From positions 1-7,703 of the forward strand of contig CAMODS010000058.1 in the NCBI GenBank assembly GCA_946611525.1: a stretch of 7,703 nt of DNA. The letters are read 5' to 3'. The notes under the pieces are model-generated. The model made no database searches and was not told the origin of the DNA. It saw only the letters and a program-made list of their open reading frames with translations. Source of the stretch: an uncultured Lachnospiraceae bacterium (GTDB taxonomy: Bacteria; Bacillota; Clostridia; Lachnospirales; Lachnospiraceae). Shown piece by piece: positions 1 to 6,387 of this stretch (the first letter of the stretch is position 1; each line of letters opens with the position of its first letter). Made by a program: the position numbers and the translations under genes.

Positions 1-537
1 GTTGCAACACAGCGTCCGAGTACGGATGTCATTGCCGGTATCATCAAGGCCGATACTTTTCATGAGTTCTTCATAAAACTCATACCATGAAGGGACAAGA
101 GATCCCACAAACTCCACCAGATAATTGGCCACCATCTGACCACCGGCCGCCAAAAGCAGCATGCCGGGAATGATAGTCCATGAATACCCTTCAAAAAGTC
201 CCCTCTGCTTGTCCATGACCTCATGGGCAGTATCCTTTACCACAGCAGGGCCTATTGACTCCTCCCTGGGCATGTTGTACTTAAGCCTGTAGTACCATAT
301 ACCAAACCATACCGTGCAGATCACCGCATATACGACGGATACTATAGCCAGTGCGGTGGGATTGGTCATACCCTTTGTAACTTCTTCGGCAAATTTCATA
401 TAGTCGCCGCCCTTGAAATTTGCCAGAGAGTATCCCATATAAATCTCAATCCATACTATAGACACGGCCTGCTGTACCAAAAAGGCACAGAAAGGTGCGG
501 CCAGGCACATAAAAAAGCTGTTTCTTCTGTTATTCAT
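1..537 (-). CDS. Membrane protein, probable CPBP/CAAX-type intramembrane protease, N-terminal part (runs off left edge)
   Basis: An open frame of 179 codons starts at the ATG at 537-535 and continues past base 1, so only the N-terminal part is present. Hydrophobic segments lie at about residues 8-36, 61-82 and 120-148. Between the second and third is a charged cytosolic-type loop with a YYRLKYNMPREES stretch. This layout (a few helices, a basic loop, then a helix before an acidic stretch, WYEFYEELMKSIGLDD) resembles the region ahead of the catalytic core in clostridial CPBP (Abi/CAAX) proteases. The diagnostic EExxxR and HxxxN/B motifs would lie beyond the edge, so family membership is inferred, not shown. 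The start overlaps the stop of the upstream phospholipase gene by 8 bases (ATGAATAA) and has AGGAG and AGGT upstream within that gene, which suggests translational coupling. It could instead be an uncharacterised polytopic membrane protein. Confidence 0.6.
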   Translation of the reverse strand, partial: MNNRRNSFFMCLAAPFCAFLVQQAVSIVWIEIYMGYSLANFKGGDYMKFAEEVTKGMTNPTALAIVSVVYAVICTVWFGIWYYRLKYNMPREESIGPAVVKDTAHEVMDKQRGLFEGYSWTIIPGMLLLAAGGQMVANYLVEFVGSLVPSWYEFYEELMKSIGLDDTGNDIRTRTLCCN

Positions 538-1393
538 TTTTACCTATAAACTCCTTTATCTCATCTATTCGTTTACCACCGTCATAGAGCCCGCTTTTAT
601 ATAGCATCATGGCAATCTTTGGATCGGTGGAATAGGTCCCCATGTCCTCCATATCAGGCGTATAAAAGATCTTGGCTTTACCTTCTTTCTCCCACTTTAG
701 GACCTCATCCATCTGAGCATTGTACACCTCATGTCTGTGGTTTAAAATATGGATCACCGACGGATAACCGCGAAGCCATCTTTTGTATAAAAGCTTGTGA
801 GCCTGCGGCTCCATGCGAAAGCCCTTTGGCTTTGATAAAAGCACCACGACTCTGTCGCAGCCCATCTCTTCCGCCCGGAATATGGGTATTGAGTCAGCCA
901 CACCACCGTCAAAGTAAAACTGTCCGTATACCTCCACCGGCTTCGATGCCACCGGAAGAGCACAGGTAGCCTTTATCACGGAAAAATCGTCGGGCGCCAT
1001 ATCCTCCTTTGTAAAGTAATGGACTCCACCGGTCTTTGCATCGGTGGCCGCACACTCAAAGTAGCAGGGATTCTCCATCACCGCATCATAATCCACCGGA
1101 TCCACCCCTCCTGCCTCGGAGAGATCACCATAGATGTAATCAAGCCCAAAGAGATTCCCGGTATGCAAAAAGCTCCTGACTCCAAAATACCGGGGCGACT
1201 TTGAATACTCCGTGTAAAACCTGAGGTTGCGTTCACGCTGGCCGCCTAAAAAACTAACCGCATTTGCGGCCCCCGCTGACACTCCGACACAATAATCAAA
1301 GTTTATATCTCCATCCAAAAACCCATCGAGCACTCCGGCGGAATAGGCGCATTTCATACCTCCGCCTTCAACTATCAGTCCTGTTTTCATCAT
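530..1393 (-). CDS. Patatin-like phospholipase (YjjU/RssA-like family)
   Basis: This 287-residue protein is predicted to be a cytosolic or membrane-associated acyl hydrolase of the bacterial patatin family, using a Ser-Asp dyad on lipid esters. The oxyanion-hole glycine motif EGGGMKCAYSAGVL is at residues 9-22, the nucleophile elbow GVSAG at 37-41 (Ser39), and the catalytic Asp lies in FDGGVADSIP (Asp162). The ATCALPVASKPV stretch at 142-153 is typical of the short YjjU-type proteins. Length is normal and no signal peptide is seen. Two adjacent ATG codons open the frame; an AAGAGG ribosome site just upstream fits either. A sigma-A-like promoter lies upstream, and a membrane protein gene overlaps the 3' end. 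The natural substrate is unknown. The family call is firm; the physiological role (membrane lipid turnover or signalling) is inference. Confidence 0.9.
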   Translation of the reverse strand: MMKTGLIVEGGGMKCAYSAGVLDGFLDGDINFDYCVGVSAGAANAVSFLGGQRERNLRFYTEYSKSPRYFGVRSFLHTGNLFGLDYIYGDLSEAGGVDPVDYDAVMENPCYFECAATDAKTGGVHYFTKEDMAPDDFSVIKATCALPVASKPVEVYGQFYFDGGVADSIPIFRAEEMGCDRVVVLLSKPKGFRMEPQAHKLLYKRWLRGYPSVIHILNHRHEVYNAQMDEVLKWEKEGKAKIFYTPDMEDMGTYSTDPKIAMMLYKSGLYDGGKRIDEIKEFIGKNE

Positions 1394-1420
1394 ATGCCTC
1401 TTTTCTTTTCACAAGTGTTA

Positions 1421-1449
1421 AGTATAGTAGAAAATACCGAAAACTTCAA
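1421..1449 (-). promoter_or_regulatory. Sigma-A-type promoter of the patatin gene
   Basis: On the minus strand a TTGAAG -35 box (1449-1444) is followed after exactly 17 bases by a TATACT -10 box (1426-1421). This matches the vegetative consensus at 4 of 6 and 5 of 6 positions. Transcription would start near 1414, giving a leader of about 20 bases that carries the AAGAGG ribosome site. Confidence 0.7.
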
Positions 1450-1459
1450 GTATCTGACC

Positions 1460-1489
1460 TTGCGGCGGCGGCTTCAATTGGGCTATAAT
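1460..1489 (+). promoter_or_regulatory. Promoter of the CgeB-type glycosyltransferase gene
   Basis: A perfect TATAAT -10 box is at 1484-1489. The best -35 candidate is TTGCGG at 1460-1465, with an 18-base spacer and only 3 of 6 matches. The expected start of transcription is near 1496, which is the A of the preferred ATG, so the mRNA may be leaderless. It is back to back with the divergent patatin promoter; the two -35 boxes are 10 bases apart. Confidence 0.55.
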
Positions 1490-1495
1490 GTCTGC

Positions 1496-2677
1496 ATGGA
1501 AAAACGGATCTATATGTACCGCTGGAAAGCGTATAACTACAGAGATATAAAGGCCGCCTTTATGGCAAAGGGGTACGAAGTGGATGAGGTGTGGCAGCAT
1601 CTTGACAGTTATGATGTGGCCCCGGATTTTGCCGAAAAGGTATCCGATGCCCTGCGAGCCCAAAAATACGACTTTGTCTTTACCGTAAACTACTTTCCGG
1701 TGATAGCCGGTGTGTGTCATGATCTGTCAGTGCCCTATGTTTCATGGAGCTGTGACAATCCTCTCATAGCCATGCACCACGAGTCGGTTTTTTATGACAC
1801 CAATATCATCTTTACCTTTGACCAGACCAACTACCGGGAGTTTAAAGAGATGGGTGTAAAAAACATCCACTATCTGCCCCTTTGCGTGGACACCAAAAGG
1901 ATCGATGCACTGCTGTCAGCCCGGGATGCCACACCTTATAAAAATGTGGCAAGCTTTGTGGGAAGCCTCTACGAACGCAATTCCTACGACAGGATAGAGC
2001 ACAGACTCTCCGATCATCTCAGGGGATACTTTGAAGCAGTGATGGAGATCCAAAGCGATCTCTATGGCAGCTCCGTGGTAGAGGAAGCTTTGACTGCGGA
2101 CATTTTGGCGGAGCTTTCGGAGTATTTTACCCTGGAAAAGTCCCCCGGCTCTTTTTCTGATCTGGGGCTCATCTTTTCCACCACCACCCTTGGCTACAAG
2201 ATCGCACAGATAGAGAGGATGCGTGGCTTAAATATGCTTTCAAAAAAAATGCCGGTTACCATTTATACCGGAAGCGACACCTCTGAACTCTTTAATGTGA
2301 CTTACCGTGGATCAGTGGACTACTGGGAGGAAATGCCCCTGGTCTTTTGCGGCAGCGATATCAATCTGAACTTTACTATTCCGAATATAAAAAGCGGTCT
2401 GCCCCTTCGCATCTGGGACGTGCTTGGGTGCGGCGGTTTTTTACTCACAAACTTCCAGGCGGAGACCCCTATGTATTTTTCCGAGGGCGAGGATCTGGTA
2501 TCATTTTACAGCAGGGAAGATATGGTGGAAAAAGCTCTCTACTATGCTTCCCATGATGAAAAACGCCGTCGCATAGCCGCATCAGGCCGAAAAAAGGTAG
2601 AAAAGCACCACACCTATGAGGCCAGGATCAACGAGATGTTAGACGTTCTGAAAGGCTACGGTATACATATTTTTTAA
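1496..2677 (+). CDS. CgeB/DUF3880-type glycosyltransferase
   Basis: From the ATG at 1496 this encodes 393 residues. It resembles CgeB-family (COG4641) glycosyltransferases: an N-terminal DUF3880-like Rossmann half (residues 1-140, with YVSWSCDNPL at 81-90 and FTFDQTNYREFKEMG at 106-120) and a C-terminal Glyco_trans_1-like half with SGLPLRIWDVLGCGGFLLTNF (300-320), an EGEDLVSF motif (330-337) and a helical tail. These are GT-B enzymes that transfer a nucleotide-activated sugar; donor and acceptor cannot be read from the sequence. The frame is open back to 1394, but the first 34 codons lie over the divergent promoters and do not look like family sequence, so 1496 is preferred. An ATG at 1514 is an alternative. 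No Shine-Dalgarno motif precedes 1496. The next gene encodes a motility-type protein, so a role in flagellin or surface glycan modification is possible, but this is only inference. There is no signal peptide, so it should act in the cytosol. Confidence 0.82.
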   Translation: MEKRIYMYRWKAYNYRDIKAAFMAKGYEVDEVWQHLDSYDVAPDFAEKVSDALRAQKYDFVFTVNYFPVIAGVCHDLSVPYVSWSCDNPLIAMHHESVFYDTNIIFTFDQTNYREFKEMGVKNIHYLPLCVDTKRIDALLSARDATPYKNVASFVGSLYERNSYDRIEHRLSDHLRGYFEAVMEIQSDLYGSSVVEEALTADILAELSEYFTLEKSPGSFSDLGLIFSTTTLGYKIAQIERMRGLNMLSKKMPVTIYTGSDTSELFNVTYRGSVDYWEEMPLVFCGSDINLNFTIPNIKSGLPLRIWDVLGCGGFLLTNFQAETPMYFSEGEDLVSFYSREDMVEKALYYASHDEKRRRIAASGRKKVEKHHTYEARINEMLDVLKGYGIHIF

Positions 2678-2685
2678 TTTGGGGT

Positions 2686-2712
2686 TAAGTATATTTATAA
2701 ATCATCCGATAG
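2686..2712 (+). promoter_or_regulatory. Probable sigma-28 (SigD/FliA) promoter for the yjfB-like gene
   Basis: TAAG at 2686-2689 is followed after exactly 15 bases by TCCGATAG at 2705-2712. The motility sigma factor consensus is TAAA-N15-GCCGATAA, so the match is 3 of 4 and 6 of 8 with ideal spacing. Transcription would begin near 2719, about 65 bases ahead of the start codon. The downstream gene belongs to a motility-associated family, which supports the call independently. Confidence 0.7.
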
Positions 2713-2783
2713 CAAATATAGAAATGGATTTTTATCCGCGTTGCATAAGAGTATCTGTTTGATATGCACAGGAAGGAGATAAC

Positions 2784-2975
2784 ATGGATGTAACAAGTGT
2801 AGCAAATATCGCCACCATGATGAGCCAGGGCAAGGTACTGACAGAAGTCGGATATGCAGTCATGGGCATGCAGATGGATGATATGAAAATGGAAAGTGCA
2901 GAAGTAGCACAGCTCGTATCCTCCGCTCCACCCATCGATCCAAATGTAGGTGGAAATCTGGATATATCTGTATAA
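2784..2975 (+). CDS. YjfB-family putative motility protein
   Basis: A 63-residue protein with no membrane segment or cysteine. It has the layout of the YjfB family (PF14070, annotated as putative motility protein): an N-terminal helix beginning MDVTSVANIATMMSQGKVLTEVG, a methionine-rich amphipathic helix at about 23-48, then a short Pro-rich link and the conserved C-terminal ending NVGGNLDISV (54-63). Length is typical of the family. Its biochemical role is not established; members are known chiefly from co-occurrence with flagellar genes. A strong AAGGAG ribosome site at 2773-2778, five bases ahead of the ATG, fixes the start. The gene is preceded by a sigma-28-type promoter and followed by a strong terminator, so it can be transcribed alone, although no terminator separates it from the glycosyltransferase gene upstream. 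The family call rests on motif recognition, and the family is short. Confidence 0.8.
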   Translation: MDVTSVANIATMMSQGKVLTEVGYAVMGMQMDDMKMESAEVAQLVSSAPPIDPNVGGNLDISV

Positions 2976-2994
2976 GATTTCTTCGAAACCCTCC

Positions 2995-3050
2995 AAACAA
3001 AAATAACCCCTCTCGCAGACAGTGTGTCCGACGATGAGGGGTTTTTATTT
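2995..3050. terminator. Bidirectional rho-independent terminator
   Basis: A long hairpin (3005-3043) has an AACCCCTC/GAGGGGTT outer stem extended by TCG/CGA with one bulged T and an inner GACA/TGTC stem. On the plus strand it is followed by TTTTTATTT (3042-3050), and on the minus strand by a T-rich run (complement of 3006-2995). It lies between two convergent genes and serves both the yjfB-like gene and the cvfB-like operon. Confidence 0.9.
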
Positions 3051-3084
3051 GCCATTTAAAATGAGGATCCTTCCGTCAAAAATC

Positions 3085-3951
3085 TTATACCTTGCGTATC
3101 TTCCCATCAGATATGTCGATCCTCCGCTCCTTGTAGAGGCGGCCCACCGCTCTTTTAAAGGCGGCCTTTGAAAGTCCGGTCTCCCTCTTTATCACCTCCG
3201 GGGATGCCTTTTCCGTAAAGGGCAGCACTCCCGCATAAGCCTCTATCAGTGACATGACAGCCTCGGCATCATCCTCCATCTGGATGTATGATTTCTCACG
3301 GAGGGAAATATCAAGCTTGCCATCCTCCAAAACCCTCGTCACTCTGGCACTGATCACATCACCGATCCTTAGATGTTCCACATTTTCATGCTTTGGGATC
3401 ATGGCAGAATACTTGTCATCCACAGCCACAAAGGTTCCGAAATCATGTCCAAACTCATATATACGTCCGGACACCTCATCCCCTGCGCCGTAGGGTGAAC
3501 GGGTGGAAAGCTCCTCATATATATGCTTCATACTGGCGCAGAGTCTGTTGCTTTTGTCGGCATACATCCTCACCAGGATCTCATCTCCTACACCGGGCTT
3601 TTTAGTCATCTCGGCATAGGGCAAAAAAAGATCCTTTTCCAGTCCCCAGTCCAAAAAGCCACCCATCCTGGTGATCTCCTTTACAGTAAGGGGCGCCACC
3701 TCTCCGATGGAGAGCGCCGGCTTTTGGGTGGTGGCAATGAGCCTGTCCTTTGAGTCCCTGTATAAAAAGACTCTGATCTCGTCCCCGGGACCAACGCCCT
3801 CCGGCACCTGTGCCGAAGGTAAAAGCACACGTTCTTCACCATGAGCTCCCTTTGAAGTGCCACGGCCTGTGGCATCATCCTCCTTCAGATAGACACCGAA
3901 CTCCACCTTTTTTTCCACTATAAGATTTTTATATCTTCCGACTTCTAACAT
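3085..3951 (-). CDS. cvfB: CvfB-like S1-domain RNA-binding protein
   Basis: A 288-residue protein of the CvfB/YitL family: three S1-like OB folds (about residues 1-75, 81-142 and 155-220) followed by a winged-helix domain (about 228-288). Key stretches are MGGFLDWGLEKDLFLPYAEM in the second repeat, GTFVAVDDKYSAMIP in the third, and GLSKAAFKRAVGRLYKERRI in the C-terminal helix-turn-helix. In Staphylococcus, CvfB binds RNA and affects virulence gene expression; here it is probably a cytosolic post-transcriptional regulator. The first S1 repeat carries a Gly/charged loop at about 24-41 that looks longer than in most relatives I recall. The start ATG overlaps the stop of the upstream thioesterase gene by 7 bases, so the pair should be co-translated; only a weak GGTG site precedes it. 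It is the last gene before the bidirectional terminator. Confidence 0.88.
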   Translation of the reverse strand: MLEVGRYKNLIVEKKVEFGVYLKEDDATGRGTSKGAHGEERVLLPSAQVPEGVGPGDEIRVFLYRDSKDRLIATTQKPALSIGEVAPLTVKEITRMGGFLDWGLEKDLFLPYAEMTKKPGVGDEILVRMYADKSNRLCASMKHIYEELSTRSPYGAGDEVSGRIYEFGHDFGTFVAVDDKYSAMIPKHENVEHLRIGDVISARVTRVLEDGKLDISLREKSYIQMEDDAEAVMSLIEAYAGVLPFTEKASPEVIKRETGLSKAAFKRAVGRLYKERRIDISDGKIRKV

Positions 3952-4649
3952 TCGAATTTCACCACTGAATAAATGTCACCCCCGGTATCACAAAGGGTCA
4001 CCGTAAGTTCATCTTTTCCCTCTGACGCTGACACCACAACCTCTGCATCAGGCAGTGCCTGCTTTCTGTACTCTACGAAAAAGGCCTTTGGCACCATACC
4101 GTCAGCCAGACATTTTGTTGCTGCTCCCACATAGTAGGAGTTGTTCATGTGTCCGTTGGTATCCAAAAACATAGGGGATACCGAAAACCGAAATCTCTCC
4201 TGCATATTCTCAGGTACAGTTATCTTTCTTCCGGGCCACTCCTCCTCGGGGGGATCATCCTGTCCGAAGCGCTCCAGAAACTCACCGGGGATACGCACAG
4301 GCCTGACAGCCGCTATATCCATCCAGGTCCATAGGGAGTTTGCTGTTACCAGAAGCTCACCTGATTCTGAAAAGACTTTGAAATACCTTTTCCCGATAAA
4401 TCCCGAAAAGCTGTAGGGAAAAGTTTGGATCAAAAGCCGGTCCGCCAGCTTTATGCTTTTATGTATCCTCACCTGCCACGAAATCACAAACCAGCCCCGG
4501 TGTTTTTTTACCATCTCGTTGATGTCATACACATCATCCTGGGTCTGGAAGGTTCCGCAGTTTACCATCTCACGCAAAATCGCGTCGCAGGTGATATGAC
4601 CGTCGGGTCCCACACCATCCAGGCCTACTCTGCTTTTTATTTCATACAT
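3945..4649 (-). CDS. Acyl-ACP thioesterase (FatA/FatB family)
   Basis: A 234-residue double-hotdog protein of the acyl-ACP thioesterase family (PF01643). It hydrolyses acyl-ACP to release free fatty acids in the cytosol. The N-terminal hotdog spans about 1-125, with the central helix around 22-40 and a VISWQVRIHKSIKLADRLLIQT strand pair. The C-terminal hotdog (about 150-234) carries the DxNxHxNN motif in FLDTNGHMNNSYYV (Asp163, Asn165, His167, Asn169). The later VEYRKQALPD segment aligns with the plant YRREC region, where the catalytic Glu/Cys lies; here Gln197 appears to take the Glu place. Length is normal for bacterial members. A GGAGAG ribosome site precedes the ATG. It follows ecfT after an 84-base gap filled by a palindromic repeat and overlaps the start of the cvfB-like gene. 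Chain-length preference cannot be read from the sequence. Confidence 0.88.
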   Translation of the reverse strand: MYEIKSRVGLDGVGPDGHITCDAILREMVNCGTFQTQDDVYDINEMVKKHRGWFVISWQVRIHKSIKLADRLLIQTFPYSFSGFIGKRYFKVFSESGELLVTANSLWTWMDIAAVRPVRIPGEFLERFGQDDPPEEEWPGRKITVPENMQERFRFSVSPMFLDTNGHMNNSYYVGAATKCLADGMVPKAFFVEYRKQALPDAEVVVSASEGKDELTVTLCDTGGDIYSVVKFEC

Positions 4650-4662
4650 ATTCTCTCTCCAA

Positions 4663-4735
4663 AAGATTCTTCGCGACCCTCAGAATGACAATACTGCTTA
4701 CTATCATTCTAAGGAGCAAAGCGACGAAGGATCTT
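4663..4735. repeat. 73-bp palindromic repeat (REP/MITE-like) at the ecfT 3' end
   Basis: Two arms, 4663-4689 and about 4704-4735, form an imperfect inverted repeat. The outer stem is 11 pairs with one mismatch (AAGATTCTTCG at 4663-4673 against CGAAGGATCTT at 4725-4735), the inner stem 11 pairs with one G-U pair, separated by an asymmetric internal loop (10 versus 4 bases) and capped by a 15-base loop. The arm sequence CATTCT-(A/G)AG-GAGC-AAAGCGACGAAG is the type seen as a dispersed repeat in many bacterial genomes, from memory. No clear target duplication is seen, and the T-run after the hairpin is only four bases, so it is a poor terminator. The last bases of the right arm include part of the ecfT stop codon. 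Confidence 0.7.
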
Positions 4736-5531
4736 ACATCAATGCCAATACAATGATCACTGCTAAAAATACCAGTATCACAAGATATGCCACACGATCT
4801 AACGCGGTGTAGGTCAGGGGTTTCATCTTTGTCCTGCCCTCTCCACCGTGATAGCAGCGTGCCTCCATGGCCATGGCCAGATCCGACGCACGCCGAAAGG
4901 CAGATACAAAGAGGGGAACCAAAATAGGAACCATTGCCTTTGTCCTTTTTATTATACCGCCCGACTCAAAATCAGCGCCACGCGCCATCTGTGCCTTCAT
5001 GATCTTGTCCGTCTCCTCCACCAAAATGGGAATGAAGCGAAGTGCTATGGACATCATCATGGCTATCTCATGAACCGGCAGCCCCAGCTTTGACATGTGC
5101 CTCATGCTCCTTTCCAGTCCGTCAGTAAGCTGGTTGGGAGTGGTGGTAAGAGTCATAAGGGAAGTACCCACGATAAGGTACACCATACGTATCACCATGG
5201 TAGCAGCATTTTTAAGTCCTATATCGGTAATGGTAAGGGGTCCCCATGTAAAAATAGGAATACCCGGCGTCATAAAAAGATTAAAGATGCCGGCGATCAC
5301 CAAAAGCATCACTATTCCGGAAAGGCCTTTTGTCATGTATGAAAAGGGTACCTTTGAAATGAGTATGACAGCCACAAGCGCCGCGGTGATCACACCAAAG
5401 GATATAGGCTCCGACGCCACAAAAAGAACAATGATGTATATGAGGGTGCCGAAAAGCTTTACCCTGGGGTCCAGCCGGTGCAGTATGGAATCTGCCGGAT
5501 AATATTGTCCAAGTGTTATTTCTCTAAACAT
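4734..5531 (-). CDS. ecfT: Energy-coupling factor transporter transmembrane protein EcfT
   Basis: The 265-residue transmembrane scaffold of a group II ECF importer. It links the EcfA1/EcfA2 ATPases to exchangeable vitamin- or metal-binding S components in the cytoplasmic membrane. It opens with the family-typical FREITLGQYYPADSILHRLDPR, followed by hydrophobic segments at about 26-60, 70-87, 107-130 and a C-terminal one at 247-265. The two coupling motifs on the cytosolic helices are ARG (183-185) and ARC (224-226, in AMEARCYHGGEGRTKMK); Cys in place of the usual final Gly is common in clostridia as I recall. The frame can be opened at a GTG nine bases upstream, but the ATG at 5531 is chosen because relatives begin there and an AGGTG site sits six bases ahead of it. 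The start overlaps the ecfA2 stop by 8 bases. A palindromic repeat abuts the stop. Confidence 0.94.
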   Translation of the reverse strand: MFREITLGQYYPADSILHRLDPRVKLFGTLIYIIVLFVASEPISFGVITAALVAVILISKVPFSYMTKGLSGIVMLLVIAGIFNLFMTPGIPIFTWGPLTITDIGLKNAATMVIRMVYLIVGTSLMTLTTTPNQLTDGLERSMRHMSKLGLPVHEIAMMMSIALRFIPILVEETDKIMKAQMARGADFESGGIIKRTKAMVPILVPLFVSAFRRASDLAMAMEARCYHGGEGRTKMKPLTYTALDRVAYLVILVFLAVIIVLALM

Positions 5532-6387
5532 GTAATGCACCTGCCCTGCTGAGTCTCAGTATCTCCTCTTTGGCGGACTTTAGGGTGGTGGCGTGTCCCT
5601 CCACCGGGATACCGCGTCCCTTTAATTCCTCCATGAGATACGTCACCTGTGGCACCGCCAGCCCCCTCTCCTCAAGTTCTGTCACATGGGAAAAGACTGT
5701 CTCCGGAGTACCATCCAAAAATACTTTACCGTCATCCATCACTATAATGCGGTCCACATACTCTGCCACATCCTCCATGCTGTGTGACACCAGTATGATA
5801 GTCCTTTCGGACTCTTTGTGCATCCTTCTGATAAGTGTCAAAAGATCCCTCTGTCCCTTTGGATCCAGCCCTGCCGTAGGCTCATCCAAAATCAGTACAT
5901 CCGGCTCCATGGCCAGCACTCCGGCTATGGCAGCGCGGCGCTTTTGACCACCTGAGAGTTCAAAGGGTGACTGGTCAAAATACTCGTCAGGAAAATTGAC
6001 CGCAGAAAGAGCATCAAAGGCTCTGTTGGTTGCCTCTTTATCGGAAAGCCCCTGATTTTTGGGGCCATACTTTACATCCTCAAAAACAGTAGTTTCAAAA
6101 AGCTGGTGCTCCGGATACTGAAATACCATGCCCACACGGGTACGAAGTCCCTTTAGGTCAAAGTCCTTGTCATATATGTCCTGTCCGTTAAAATATATAG
6201 CTCCGGAGGTTGCCTTTAAAAGTCCGTTGAGGTGCTGTATCAGAGTGGACTTTCCCGAGCCCGTATGTCCGATGATGCCTATAAACTCTCCGTCAGAAAG
6301 CTTTAGACTCACATCGTCAAGAGCCTTCACCTCATAGGCCGTACCCGCACTGTATGTATATGTCACATGATCCAATATTATCGACAT
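5524..6387 (-). CDS. ecfA2: ECF transporter ATP-binding protein EcfA2
   Basis: A 287-residue ABC ATPase, the second nucleotide-binding subunit of the ECF module. Walker A GHTGSGKST is at residues 40-48, the Q-loop at Gln90 with the ECF-specific Q-helix motif YPEHQLF (91-97), the signature LSGGQ at 144-148, Walker B LILDEP at 165-170 with catalytic Glu169, and the H-loop His202. EPTAGLDPKG, rather than EPTAMLDP, is the form seen in EcfA2 proteins. All catalytic residues are intact and length is normal. The start overlaps the end of ecfA1 by 10 bases; a GGAGG site lies about 16 bases upstream, so translation is probably coupled. It pairs with EcfA1 as a heterodimer that drives EcfT. Confidence 0.94.
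   Translation of the reverse strand: MSIILDHVTYTYSAGTAYEVKALDDVSLKLSDGEFIGIIGHTGSGKSTLIQHLNGLLKATSGAIYFNGQDIYDKDFDLKGLRTRVGMVFQYPEHQLFETTVFEDVKYGPKNQGLSDKEATNRAFDALSAVNFPDEYFDQSPFELSGGQKRRAAIAGVLAMEPDVLILDEPTAGLDPKGQRDLLTLIRRMHKESERTIILVSHSMEDVAEYVDRIIVMDDGKVFLDGTPETVFSHVTELEERGLAVPQVTYLMEELKGRGIPVEGHATTLKSAKEEILRLSRAGALHV

Noticed and set aside
1394..1495. N-terminal extension of the glycosyltransferase from the ATG at 1394
   Set aside because: These 34 codons cover both divergent promoters, have no family-like sequence, and the ATG lies directly beside the patatin start with no ribosome site.
2741..2768. Sigma-A-like promoter TTGCAT/TATGCA ahead of the yjfB-like gene
   Set aside because: The -10 box is poor and transcription would begin within the ribosome binding site, leaving no usable leader.
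2685..3055. Minus-strand open frames over the yjfB-like gene
   Set aside because: They run through the terminator and promoter, have no ribosome sites and look like antisense shadows of a well-supported small gene.
4650..4733. Rho-independent terminator between ecfT and the thioesterase
   Set aside because: The hairpin is strong, but only four T residues follow it on the minus strand, so efficient termination is unlikely.
5095..5502. 135-codon plus-strand open frame opposite ecfT
   Set aside because: It lies wholly antisense to a clearly conserved gene, with low-complexity composition typical of a shadow frame and no ribosome site.
5532..5540. GTG start of ecfT at 5540
   Set aside because: The AGGTG ribosome site would overlap that GTG, while it is correctly spaced for the ATG at 5531, where family members also begin.
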